Shown in pieces: positions 1 through 8,188 of a stretch of 64,000 bases of DNA. This stretch comes from Gemmatimonadota bacterium. GTDB lineage: Bacteria > Gemmatimonadota > Gemmatimonadetes > Gemmatimonadales > Gemmatimonadaceae. Made by a program: the position numbers and the translations under genes. The DNA lies in contig JAZKBK010000001.1 in assembly GCA_040388625.1 (NCBI GenBank), forward strand, positions 434,001-498,000, in the 5' to 3' direction. The notes under the pieces are model-generated. The model searched no databases. It saw nothing but the letters and a program-made list of their open reading frames with translations, and was not told where the DNA came from. Every line of letters starts with the position of its first letter. The first letter of the stretch is position 1.

Positions 1-1335
1 GGGCGTCAGCGCATCAAGCCGGGCCAGATAATAACCAGCGTCGTCGTCGTACAGATCGCTGCTCTCGCCCACCTTCGCTCCACCGAACGCCCACGCCGAC
101 ACGCTCGGAATCTGCTGCCCGTTGTAAACGAGCGTCTGGCCTTCAATCACGTCGGCCGTGTATGTCTTGAGCCCGAGCGCCTTTACCGCCGCATCGAACT
201 TGTCCGGCGTTTCACTGGAGGCGCCCATCTTGGCGAGAGTATCAGCCTTGCGGTCCGTGCGATCGGCATCCGAATCGCTCTGAGCGATGTGCAGCAGGAT
301 GTGGTGCATCGCGAGCGTATCGCCGTTGCGCGCATCCAGGCGGATGAGATGATATCCGAACTGCGTGAGCACCGGTGGCGATATCTCGCCAGGCTTGAGT
401 GCTGCGGCGGCTGTCTCGAACGCAGGAACGAACCGCCCCTTCACACCCTTGCCCAGATCGCCGCCGCGAACCGCGGATGCAGAATCGACAGATTCAGCTT
501 TTGCTGCGTCCTCGAACTTCACGGCGCCACTGACTATGCTGTCGCGCAACGCTGCCGCGTGATTTCTCACTGCCGCTGAGTCGGCCGCGGTGATAGTTCG
601 CGGAATCTCGGTGAACGTCACGCGCGCACGTCCGGTGCGCGCCATGTCCTTCTTGTGCGCGTCGTAGTACGCGCGAATCTCCGCATCGCTCACAGGCTCG
701 GCAGCGACGTCCGCATCGCTCGGCAGGAACGCCGCATAGCTGATTGCCGCACTGTCGTGCGCATCGCGGTAGTTCATCCACAGCGTCGCATCCGAGATCC
801 AGAGTCCGGACGTTATCTGCTGATACAGTTTCTGCTTTGGAATAGCGTCGCGATAATAGCTCTCGAGCTGCAACAACAGTCCGCTCTGCTTCGCCGTGGG
901 GCTGGCGAGGAAGCGTTGATACTTCTCGAGATCGAACTGTCCGTTGGTCTGCAGCTCGGGATCCTGCATGAGCTGCGGCGGCGGACTGTACTTTGCCGCG
1001 TTGGTGAGTTCGTCCACCGAAACGGTGATTCCGCGCCGCCGCATCTCCTGGCTCAGCAGTGCGTCGCTCACGAGCTGGTCGAAGGCCTGATTCTGAATCG
1101 CATCGCGCTCGTCCAGCGAGATCGACTCGCCGCTCGACGCGGTCCGCTGCTGTTCCAGCTGCGATGACAGAGCCTGCCAGGTGGTTACGAGGATGTCCTG
1201 CCCGTTGACAGTCGCCACAGCTGTGGTCGATGTTATCGGGGCACTACCGAAGAGGCCGGACGATTCGTATAGAAGGAATCCGCCGATGAAAGCGACGGTG
1301 ACGAAAATCCAGATGTATTTTGCGGAACTCCGCAT
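1..1335 (-). CDS. PpiD/SurA-like peptidylprolyl isomerase, C-terminal end cut by window edge
   Basis: Membrane-anchored periplasmic foldase of the SurA_N/parvulin type; the visible 445 codons run off the window before a stop. One N-terminal transmembrane segment (about residues 7-24) follows a short cytoplasmic stub, the PpiD arrangement. A SurA_N-like helical region follows (about 35-230). A parvulin rotamase domain lies near 225-345, with GGDLGKG at 291-297, PGEIS at 314-318 and FGYHLIR at 326-332. A further PPIase-like stretch begins near MHHILLHI. The start used is ATG at 1335; an in-frame ATG at 1347 would add four residues, and neither has a good ribosome site. The family isomerises prolyl bonds and chaperones outer-membrane and secreted proteins. 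It diverges from the TPR gene. Family is confident; PpiD rather than SurA rests on the membrane anchor. Confidence 0.88.
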   Translation of the reverse strand, partial: MRSSAKYIWIFVTVAFIGGFLLYESSGLFGSAPITSTTAVATVNGQDILVTTWQALSSQLEQQRTASSGESISLDERDAIQNQAFDQLVSDALLSQEMRRRGITVSVDELTNAAKYSPPPQLMQDPELQTNGQFDLEKYQRFLASPTAKQSGLLLQLESYYRDAIPKQKLYQQITSGLWISDATLWMNYRDAHDSAAISYAAFLPSDADVAAEPVSDAEIRAYYDAHKKDMARTGRARVTFTEIPRTITAADSAAVRNHAAALRDSIVSGAVKFEDAAKAESVDSASAVRGGDLGKGVKGRFVPAFETAAAALKPGEISPPVLTQFGYHLIRLDARNGDTLAMHHILLHIAQSDSDADRTDRKADTLAKMGASSETPDKFDAAVKALGLKTYTADVIEGQTLVYNGQQIPSVSAWAFGGAKVGESSDLYDDDAGYYLARLDALTP

Positions 1336-1361
1336 CGATTGTAGCATAGCCCGGTAAGCTG

Positions 1362-1442
1362 TTCCCCAGAGTGGACAAAATCAAGGTTGGGGAAGTATCT
1401 TCCCCACTTCGCGCCGCAGTCGGCGAAACAAACGTTTCCCCA
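1362..1442. repeat. Cluster of TTCCCCA repeats with a perfect palindrome in a divergent promoter region
   Basis: The 121-base gap between the divergent PpiD-like and TPR genes carries TTCCCCA at 1362-1368, 1400-1406 and 1436-1442, plus the same word inverted within 1386-1394. The middle copies form the perfect palindrome GGGGAAG-TAT-CTTCCCC at 1389-1405. Same-orientation copies start 38 and 36 bases apart. This looks like an operator array for an unknown regulator; a hairpin role is possible. No factor is identifiable. Confidence 0.5.
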
Positions 1443-1456
1443 ACGAGAGGACGTTG

Positions 1457-2857
1457 ATGGCCGATACGGGCCGGCTGGACGAGCTAAAACACAAGTTCGA
1501 CGAGAACCCAAAGCGCTACTTCGCACCGCTGGCCAACGAGTATCGTAAGGCCGGAGACGCCGAGCTCGCGATCGAACTCTGCAGGACCTACCTCCCGCAG
1601 CAGCCGAATCACATGAGCGGCTATATCGTGTACGGCCAGGCGCTGCACGATGCCGGTCAGACCGAGGAATCCGCCGCTGTCTTCAAGCAGGCGCTCAGTC
1701 TCGATCCGGAGAACATCATCGCCCTCAGGAACCTCGGCGACATCTCCCGAAACGCCGGCGACAACGTCGGCGCCATGCGCTGGTACGGCAAGGTTCTCGA
1801 GCTCGACCCGCGAAACGAGGAAATCTCGGCGTTCCTCACCTCGCTTTCCGCGCCCGGCACCAGGGCCTTCGGGCCTCCAGCCGCCACAACGCCCGAACGT
1901 CAGGCCCCGCCTACTATTCGCCCCGAACCGGCTCCGGATGCGTCGGCAGTGCGGCTGGAAGACATATTCTCCGAGCCCGACATGGCGCAGACTCCGTTCT
2001 CCACTGAAGAGCGGGCCGAGCCGCAGCCAGTCGAACTGGAATCCGAACAAGTGTTCGAAGACGTTTCCAGCGAGTCGTTCGAGGTGACTGAATGGCCAGC
2101 CGCGACGGACGCCTCAGCCAATCCCGAATCGGTGTCCACACCGGTCATCGAAGGTCCGTGGCACACTAGCCCCGAAGAGCCGACCGCAGAGTCCGCGGCA
2201 GAGGCGATGCACTGGTCGGACGAAAGCGAAGAGGAGCGCACACCGCTTCGATTCGCCGAGTTCATGCCCGAAGAGGAGGCCGCTTTCGCACCGACTCCGG
2301 AAGAGCTGGGGCAAACGGAGCCCACGGCGGCACCTGACGTTGCCGCGGAACCCGCGCCCGTAGCCCACGCTGCCCCGGAAATGGCGTCTGCCGCGGCCGA
2401 ACCGGCAGAGGCTGGCCAAGGTGAGGAATCGGCGCCCGCGGCCGCTCAGGCGCCTGAGCCGCCCGTTGCTCAGCAAGCACCGGCAGCGGCTGATCGTGAG
2501 TCATCTCCATTCGTCACTGAGACGATGGCGGCGCTTTATCTCAGCCAGGGGTTGCACGGCGAAGCGCTTGCGATCTATCGTCAGCTCGCCATCCGACGCG
2601 ACGATCCGGCGCTGCGCCGGAAGATCACCGAGCTGGAGGCTGCTTCTACACAACAGGCTCCCCGTGAAACGGTGCGCGCCTTCTTCGCACGGATCGGCGC
2701 GCGCCGGCCCAACGAAAAGGTCGAGATCGCTGCTCAGCACGGGTCATCGCTAGCGGCACTTTTCGGATCTGCCCTGCAGGACGCAAACGACGTTAGCGCT
2801 GCGCAGCGGCTCTCGGGTGCGTTCGGCAATCCGCAGTCCGGCGCTTCGCACTCCTGA
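1457..2857 (+). CDS. TPR-repeat protein with long acidic linker
   Basis: Predicted 466-residue soluble protein of unknown specific role. Residues about 5-125 contain three tetratricopeptide-like helix pairs (for instance around LSLDPENIIALRNLGD), a scaffold for protein-protein contacts. A long Ala/Pro/Glu-rich, probably disordered linker covers about 130-345, and one further TPR-like unit (MAALYLSQGLHGEALAIYRQ) lies near 355-375 before a basic tail. No signal peptide is seen. ATG at 1457 is preferred because GAGAGG sits six bases upstream; the overlapping TTG at 1454 would add one residue. It leads the aroQ/pepP/acc run and may be co-transcribed with aroQ, which starts only eight bases after its stop. 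An adaptor role is inference. Confidence 0.8.
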   Translation: MADTGRLDELKHKFDENPKRYFAPLANEYRKAGDAELAIELCRTYLPQQPNHMSGYIVYGQALHDAGQTEESAAVFKQALSLDPENIIALRNLGDISRNAGDNVGAMRWYGKVLELDPRNEEISAFLTSLSAPGTRAFGPPAATTPERQAPPTIRPEPAPDASAVRLEDIFSEPDMAQTPFSTEERAEPQPVELESEQVFEDVSSESFEVTEWPAATDASANPESVSTPVIEGPWHTSPEEPTAESAAEAMHWSDESEEERTPLRFAEFMPEEEAAFAPTPEELGQTEPTAAPDVAAEPAPVAHAAPEMASAAAEPAEAGQGEESAPAAAQAPEPPVAQQAPAAADRESSPFVTETMAALYLSQGLHGEALAIYRQLAIRRDDPALRRKITELEAASTQQAPRETVRAFFARIGARRPNEKVEIAAQHGSSLAALFGSALQDANDVSAAQRLSGAFGNPQSGASHS

Positions 2858-2864
2858 CGCGACC

Positions 2865-3314
2865 GTGGGTACTCTGCGCGTCGCGGTCATCAACGGCCCG
2901 AATCTCAACATGCTCGGTGTTCGCGAGCCCGCGATTTACGGAAGCGAGACACTGGCGCAGATCGAGGCCAACCTGAAGAGTGTCGCTGCGGAGCTGGACG
3001 CAACGGTCGACTTCTTTCAATCCAACAGCGAGGGCGACCTCGTAACCCAGGTGCAGAAGCTTCGCGGCGCGGCTGACGGCGCGCTCGTCAATGCAGGAGC
3101 GTACTCGCATTCGAGCCTGGCTCTGCGCGATGCGTTTGCCGCAGTCTCGGTGCCGTTCGTCGAAGTTCATCTCTCCAACGTTCATGCGCGCGAGCCCGAG
3201 CGTCATCGTCTCGTACTGGCCGGCGCCGCGATCGGTGTGGTGTGCGGACTGGGCAGTTACGGCTACGAGGCGGCACTCCGCGGACTCGTTCGCAACTTGC
3301 GAGCGCTCAAGTAA
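2865..3314 (+). CDS. aroQ: Type II 3-dehydroquinate dehydratase
   Basis: Third step of the shikimate pathway: dehydrates 3-dehydroquinate to 3-dehydroshikimate in the cytosol. The 149-residue product has the usual type II length and signatures: GPNLN (11-15), the flexible-lid Arg20 and catalytic Tyr25 in REPAIYG, the substrate loop NAGAYSHSS (76-84), and catalytic His102 in EVHLSNVHARE. GTG at 2865 is chosen because it places the GPNLN strand at the normal distance from the N terminus; a GTG at 2817 would add 16 residues and overlap the TPR gene. The stop overlaps the ATG of the downstream peptidase by one base (TAATG), so the two are probably translationally coupled. Identity is secure. Confidence 0.95.
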   Translation: MGTLRVAVINGPNLNMLGVREPAIYGSETLAQIEANLKSVAAELDATVDFFQSNSEGDLVTQVQKLRGAADGALVNAGAYSHSSLALRDAFAAVSVPFVEVHLSNVHAREPERHRLVLAGAAIGVVCGLGSYGYEAALRGLVRNLRALK

Positions 3315-4411
3315 TGCCGGATCGTCGTAGTGCTCGCGCCGCGCGGCTGGTCGACGCGTTGACGGAACATCATCTCGACGCGCTGCTCGTCACCGGCCGC
3401 GCCAACATCCGCTACATCACGGGATTTTCGGGATCGAGCGCGCTGCTCCTCGTAACGGCGCGTGACAGCGTTCTCATAACGGACTTCCGGTATCAGACCC
3501 AGGTTGGCGCTGAAGTCGGCGATCTCGTGCGCGTGCGAGTGGAGGCGACGAGTCTCTGGGACGGGTTGTGGGCCGAGCTCGGCCAGTTTCCCGGGCGCGC
3601 GGTGATCGGCTTCGGATCTGCGCACGTCACGCATCGAGAGTTCCAGCGTTTTCTGGATGATGCCGCCGGTGCGCGCTGGCAGTGGCGGCCTCAGGGCGAC
3701 ATCGTCGAGGGCATGCGCGAGTCAAAGGACGAGGGCGAAGTTGCGCTCATCGAACAGGCCGCCGGGATGGCGACGCGCGCTCTCGCGCATGCGTTGCAGC
3801 AGGTCCGCGCCGGAATCACCGAGCTGGAGATCGCCGGAATCCTCGAAAAGGCGCTCCGTGATGAAGGAAGCGAAGCGCATCCATTCGAGACCATCGTGGC
3901 CTCGGGGCCTCGCTCGGCGCTGCCGCATGCGCGCGCGAGCCGGCGCGTGATCGAGAGCGGCGATCTGCTATTGCTCGATTTTGGCGCCGAATACGGCGGG
4001 TACTGCTCCGACGTGACAAGAACCGTCGTCGTCGGGCGCGCCAGCGACGAGGTGCGCGGGCTGTACGACATCGTCCGGGTGGCAAACGAGCGTGCGGCCA
4101 GAGCAGTCCACGCGGGAATGACCGGATCGGATGCCGATGCGGTTGCACGCGATTATATATCTGCCGCCGGCTTCGGCGGCGACTTCGGGCACTCGCTCGG
4201 CCATGGGATCGGTCTGGAAGTGCACGAGGCTCCGCGGCTGGCACGTACTGCTGCCGCGAAACTCCCGGCCGATACGGTCGTCACCATTGAACCGGGCATC
4301 TACCGTCCGGAGTGGGGCGGCGTTCGGATCGAGGATGACGTGTATCTCAGCGCGGATGGACCGCGCCTGCTCACCGATTTTACCCACGAACTGCTGGAGC
4401 TGTCCGCGTGA
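3314..4411 (+). CDS. Xaa-Pro aminopeptidase family (M24) metallopeptidase
   Basis: Cytosolic dimetal peptidase that removes N-terminal residues preceding proline, or cleaves Xaa-Pro dipeptides. The 365-residue product has an N-terminal creatinase-type domain (about 1-130) and a C-terminal pita-bread domain. All five metal ligands are visible: Asp222, Asp233, His297 in LGHGIG, Glu326 in TIEPGIY and Glu340 in GVRIEDD. The start ATG overlaps the aroQ stop. The stop overlaps the accB start by four bases, giving aroQ-pepP-accB order, an arrangement seen in several phyla where this peptidase and efp precede accB. No efp is present here. Aminopeptidase P versus prolidase cannot be settled from sequence alone. 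Confidence 0.92.
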   Translation: MPDRRSARAARLVDALTEHHLDALLVTGRANIRYITGFSGSSALLLVTARDSVLITDFRYQTQVGAEVGDLVRVRVEATSLWDGLWAELGQFPGRAVIGFGSAHVTHREFQRFLDDAAGARWQWRPQGDIVEGMRESKDEGEVALIEQAAGMATRALAHALQQVRAGITELEIAGILEKALRDEGSEAHPFETIVASGPRSALPHARASRRVIESGDLLLLDFGAEYGGYCSDVTRTVVVGRASDEVRGLYDIVRVANERAARAVHAGMTGSDADAVARDYISAAGFGGDFGHSLGHGIGLEVHEAPRLARTAAAKLPADTVVTIEPGIYRPEWGGVRIEDDVYLSADGPRLLTDFTHELLELSA

Positions 4412-4902
4412 TAGATCTGCGCTATGTCAAGAAGCTGGTTGAGATGCTGGACGAGTCCACTGTTGACTCGATCGAGATCTCGACAGAAAAGGGGATGAAG
4501 ATACGAATCTCCAAGACACCGCAGCAGCGCGGCGGTGTATCCGTCGCCCAGCCGATGGCAATGCCCGTGGCGGCGGTACCGCAGCCCGTGGTGTCCGCTC
4601 CGGTTGCGCCGAGCGCAGAGAGCGTGGCGGCAGCGCGCGCGGATGAAGCGCGGGCGAACTACCTCGAAGTCAAGTCACCGATGGTCGGCACCTACTATTC
4701 GTCACCGGAGCCAGGAGCGAAGCAGTACGTGACCGTCGGCGAGCGCATCACCAAGGGCCAGACGCTCTGCATCATCGAGGCGATGAAGATCATGAACGAG
4801 ATCGAGTCGGAGTTCGACGGTGTGGTTCGCGAGATTCTGGTGGACAACGCACAGCCGGTTGAATATGGCCAGGTACTCTTCCGCATCGACCCCAACGCGT
4901 AG
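4408..4902 (+). CDS. accB: Biotin carboxyl carrier protein of acetyl-CoA carboxylase
   Basis: Carries biotin, and then carboxybiotin, between the biotin carboxylase and carboxyltransferase of acetyl-CoA carboxylase, the committed step of fatty-acid synthesis. The 164-residue protein has a short helical N-terminal region (LVEMLDESTVDSIEI), an Ala/Pro/Val-rich linker (about 45-80) and a C-terminal biotinyl domain with EAMKIMNEI; the biotinylated lysine is Lys127. GTG at 4408 overlaps the preceding stop by four bases. The partner accC lies downstream but is separated by pilT. The ligase that would biotinylate it (birA) is at 47113-47877 in the same window. Confidence 0.96.
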   Translation: MIDLRYVKKLVEMLDESTVDSIEISTEKGMKIRISKTPQQRGGVSVAQPMAMPVAAVPQPVVSAPVAPSAESVAAARADEARANYLEVKSPMVGTYYSSPEPGAKQYVTVGERITKGQTLCIIEAMKIMNEIESEFDGVVREILVDNAQPVEYGQVLFRIDPNA

Positions 4903-4910
4903 GCGGCACA

Positions 4911-6068
4911 ATGGGTAGCGCAGAAGCGGGGGCGCCAGCGGGCGCATCGTCGTTCGACTACAAGGCAATACTGCAGCAGATGGTGCAGCGCAACGCGTCC
5001 GATCTTCACATCAAGGTCGGCCGCCCACCGACGCTGCGCATCAATGGCAATCTGGTTCCGATGGAGCTGCCGGCCATCAGGCTGGAGGATGTGCGGCACA
5101 TCGCCGAGCAGTCGATGACCGCGCGTCACATGAAGGAGTTCGCCGAGCTCAAGGAATGCGACTACGCACTCGGCGTTCCAGGTGTTGGGCGCTTCCGCGT
5201 CAACGCATATCAGCAGCGCGGGACCATTGCGTATGCGTTTCGCGTGGTGCCCTTCCAGGCGCGCACGATCGGAGAGTTGAATCTTCCTGCCGTGGCCGAG
5301 AAGATCGCGATGGCGCCACGTGGACTGGTTCTCGTGACGGGAATCACGGGCTCCGGAAAATCCACTGCGCTCGCGGCGATGCTGCAGCACATCAATCTCA
5401 ATCGTTTTGCGAATGTCATCACGATCGAGGATCCGATCGAGTTCCTCCATCGTGACATCAATTCGCATATCAACCAGCGCGAAGTCGGCAACGACACGAC
5501 GACGTTCGCGCAGGCACTTCGTCGCGTGCTTCGTCAGGACCCGGACGTGATCCTGGTGGGCGAGATTCGAGATCTCGAGACGCTCGACACCGCGCTTCAG
5601 GCGGCTGACACGGGGCACCTCGTCTTCTCGACGCTGCACACGACGGACGCAACGCAGACCATCAATCGCATCCTGTCGTTCTACCCGCCCAACCAGGCTG
5701 CCGAGGTGCGCTTCATGCTGTCGAGCGCGCTCCAGGCGATCGTGTCACTGAGACTGGTACCGAGAAAGGACGGCGCGGGCCGCGTGCCTGCGGCTGAAGT
5801 TCTGATCAATACACAGGCGGTCCGCGACAACATCCGCGACGTCGAGAAATCGCTAAACATCCCGGATCTAATCCGCGAAGGGACGGTTCATTACGGAATG
5901 CAGAGTTTCGACCAGAGTCTCATGTACTGGTACACCAAGGGCGTCATTACGTACGAGGCTGCACTCGCTGCAGCAACGAGCCCGAGTGAATTTGCGCTGA
6001 GAGTGCAGGGAGTCGCAGGAGCAAGCGACACGCACTGGGACGCCTTCACCGAAGCCGGTGTTCAGTAG
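4911..6068 (+). CDS. pilT: Type IV pilus retraction ATPase PilT
   Basis: Hexameric secretion-type ATPase that depolymerises type IV pili, powering twitching and DNA uptake at the inner membrane. The 385-residue sequence has the PilT N-terminal PAS-like domain with [13 protein letters not shown], Walker [10 protein letters not shown] (Lys150), the Asp-box region around ITIEDPIEF, Walker B ending VILVGEIRD (Glu218), and the His box STLHTTDA. It lies eight bases after accB and two bases before accC, so it is almost certainly on the same transcript. No other pilus gene is nearby. PilT rather than PilB is supported by the short N terminus and the AIRLVP-type motif, present here as [12 protein letters not shown]. 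PilU or a multi-purpose paralogue remains possible. Confidence 0.93.
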   Translation: MGSAEAGAPAGASSFDYKAILQQMVQRNASDLHIKVGRPPTLRINGNLVPMELPAIRLEDVRHIAEQSMTARHMKEFAELKECDYALGVPGVGRFRVNAYQQRGTIAYAFRVVPFQARTIGELNLPAVAEKIAMAPRGLVLVTGITGSGKSTALAAMLQHINLNRFANVITIEDPIEFLHRDINSHINQREVGNDTTTFAQALRRVLRQDPDVILVGEIRDLETLDTALQAADTGHLVFSTLHTTDATQTINRILSFYPPNQAAEVRFMLSSALQAIVSLRLVPRKDGAGRVPAAEVLINTQAVRDNIRDVEKSLNIPDLIREGTVHYGMQSFDQSLMYWYTKGVITYEAALAAATSPSEFALRVQGVAGASDTHWDAFTEAGVQ

Positions 6069-6070
6069 CG

Positions 6071-7429
6071 GTGTTCAACAAGATTCTCATTGCGAACCGC
6101 GGCGAGATCGCGCTGCGTGTAATTCGTGCGTGCAAGGAGCTGGGCGTACAGACCGTTGCGGTCTATTCCGAAGCTGATCGCGAATCGTTGCATGTGCGCT
6201 TCGCCGATGACGACGTCTGCATCGGTCCGCCGCCTGCGCGCGAATCGTATCTGAACATCCCGAGACTGATCGCCGCCGCGGAGATAACCGGTGCGGACGC
6301 GATTCATCCGGGCTACGGATTCCTTGCCGAGAACGCGGAATTCGCCGAGACCTGCGTAGCGTCCAATATCGCGTTCATCGGTCCGACGGCGGAGCAGATC
6401 CGCGTCATGGGCGACAAGGCCTCGGCCCGTCGCGCGATGCAGGCCGTCGGAGTACCCATAGTTCCAGGGTCACCTGGGCCTGTCGATGATGTGGACGAGG
6501 CGCTCAGGTTTGCGGTCGAGATCGGATTCCCGGTCATCATCAAGGCCTCGGCCGGAGGCGGCGGAAAGGGAATGCGTGTCGCGGCGGATCCGGACGATTT
6601 TGCGCGCGCCTTCCAGCTGGCGCGATCGGAAGCGCTTTCGGCGTTCGGAAACGGCGACGTGTACGTCGAGAAATATCTCGCGCGGCCACGGCACATCGAA
6701 TTTCAGATCATGGGTGACTCGCACGGGAACGTGATTCACCTGGGGGAACGCGACTGCTCGGTACAGCGAAGGCACCAGAAGCTGATCGAGGAGGCGCCGA
6801 GTCCGGCGATGACGCCGGAACTGCGCCAGGCGATGGGCGACGCTGCGGTGCGCGGCGCCAAGGCGATCAACTACGTCGGCGCCGGCACCATCGAGATGCT
6901 GTTGAACGAGGACAAGTCGTTCTACTTCATGGAGATGAACACCCGCATTCAGGTCGAGCATCCTGTCACGGAGATGCTCACGGGCATCGATCTCGTGAAG
7001 GAACAGATACGGGTTGCATCGGGCGAGCGGCTCAGCGTTACGCAGCTGCCGCCGCTGCGCGGCCACGTGATCGAATGCCGTGTGAACGCCGAGGATCCAG
7101 CCCGCAACTTTCAACCGTCGCCGGGACGGATCGACGTATTCCATCCACCCGGCGGCCCGGGCGTCCGTCTCGACACGCACGTGTATACTGGCTACAGCGT
7201 GCCGCCGTACTATGACTCGCTGCTGGCCAAGCTGATTTGCCAGGGGCGCGATCGCGACGAAGCGATCCGGCGCATGCAGATCGCGCTCGAGAGCTTCATC
7301 GTGGAAGGCGTCACCACTACGATCCCATTCCTTGCGCGCGTGATGCACAACGCCGATTTTCAGGCGGGCAAGGTCGACACGAAGTTCCTCGAGCGCGAGG
7401 GTGCCGCGCTCATCGCGGAGCTCAACTAG
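6071..7429 (+). CDS. accC: Biotin carboxylase subunit of acetyl-CoA carboxylase
   Basis: ATP-grasp enzyme that carboxylates the biotin on AccB using bicarbonate and ATP. The 452-residue length is standard. Visible are the N-terminal [12 protein letters not shown] strand, the glycine-rich ATP lid starting at Lys158 ([12 protein letters not shown]), the [11 protein letters not shown] segment, and the metal/bicarbonate site [13 protein letters not shown] with Glu288, Asn290 and Arg292. The C-terminal biotin-carboxylase domain is complete. GTG at 6071 starts two bases after the pilT stop. No carboxyltransferase gene is in the window. The next gene, comB, follows after 11 bases. Identity is secure; a propionyl/acetyl dual-use subunit cannot be excluded by sequence. 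Confidence 0.95.
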   Translation: MFNKILIANRGEIALRVIRACKELGVQTVAVYSEADRESLHVRFADDDVCIGPPPARESYLNIPRLIAAAEITGADAIHPGYGFLAENAEFAETCVASNIAFIGPTAEQIRVMGDKASARRAMQAVGVPIVPGSPGPVDDVDEALRFAVEIGFPVIIKASAGGGGKGMRVAADPDDFARAFQLARSEALSAFGNGDVYVEKYLARPRHIEFQIMGDSHGNVIHLGERDCSVQRRHQKLIEEAPSPAMTPELRQAMGDAAVRGAKAINYVGAGTIEMLLNEDKSFYFMEMNTRIQVEHPVTEMLTGIDLVKEQIRVASGERLSVTQLPPLRGHVIECRVNAEDPARNFQPSPGRIDVFHPPGGPGVRLDTHVYTGYSVPPYYDSLLAKLICQGRDRDEAIRRMQIALESFIVEGVTTTIPFLARVMHNADFQAGKVDTKFLEREGAALIAELN

Positions 7430-7440
7430 GACACAAGACA

Positions 7441-8187
7441 TTGCGGTTGGATGTATATCTTACGGCCGACGAGCTCGCGGAGACCGATCGCGCAGGCCGC
7501 GTCATTGCCGTTATCGACGTTCTGCGAGCCTCGACCAGTATCGTCACTGCACTCGCCAATGGCGCTCGTGCAGTGGTCCCGTTCGAGGATGCAGATGAGC
7601 TGATGACCCGCGCCCGGCAGTTCGAGCGCGGTGACGTTCGTCTTGCCGGAGAGCGGAAGATGCTGCCCATCGATGGCTTCGACATGGGCAATTCGCCGGC
7701 ACAGTTCACGTCGGCTGCAATCGATCGACGCACGGTGCTGCTCACCACCACCAATGGCACGCGCGCGCTGATCGCTGCGCAGGGCGCAACGGACGTGGTG
7801 GTCGCCTCGTACGTCAATCTCTCCGCCGCCACAGCCATGCTGCGCACCGCGCTGCGTGGCGGCAGCGACGTCGTGCTGGCGTGCTGCGGACAGGACGGAC
7901 ATTACGCGCTCGAAGACGCGGCATGCGCCGGCCGATTCGTTCGTACGGTGACCAGGCGCCTCTCAGGCGTAGCGATGAACGACGCAGCGCATTCGTGCGC
8001 GCTGCTCGCGCGCAGCTATGGTGATGAGATCGGCTCGATCTTCCTCGATTCGGCGCACGGACGCGCTCTGTCGCAGGCGGGATTCCATGATGACCTTGCG
8101 CTCTGCGCGGCCGTCGATGCATATCCGATCGTGCCAGTATTTGCGGAGCGCCAGATAACCAGACTCGGCAGCGATCGGGAGCGATAA
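7441..8187 (+). CDS. comB: ComB-family 2-phosphosulfolactate phosphatase
   Basis: The family hydrolyses 2-phosphosulfolactate to sulfolactate, a step known from archaeal coenzyme M synthesis and from bacterial sulfolactate production. The 248-residue product matches throughout: VIDVLRASTSIVTAL near the N terminus, LAGERKMLPIDGFDMGNSP, LTTTNGTRAL, and an ACCGQDG segment. The start is TTG 7441, giving MRLDVYLT at the usual family N terminus; AGGA lies about nine bases upstream. No in-frame ATG occurs early. It sits between accC and ftsK in an unbroken forward run. ComA and ComC are not in the window, so the true substrate in this organism is uncertain; bacterial ComB homologues often occur alone. 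Confidence 0.85.
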   Translation: MRLDVYLTADELAETDRAGRVIAVIDVLRASTSIVTALANGARAVVPFEDADELMTRARQFERGDVRLAGERKMLPIDGFDMGNSPAQFTSAAIDRRTVLLTTTNGTRALIAAQGATDVVVASYVNLSAATAMLRTALRGGSDVVLACCGQDGHYALEDAACAGRFVRTVTRRLSGVAMNDAAHSCALLARSYGDEIGSIFLDSAHGRALSQAGFHDDLALCAAVDAYPIVPVFAERQITRLGSDRER

Positions 8188-8188
8188 G

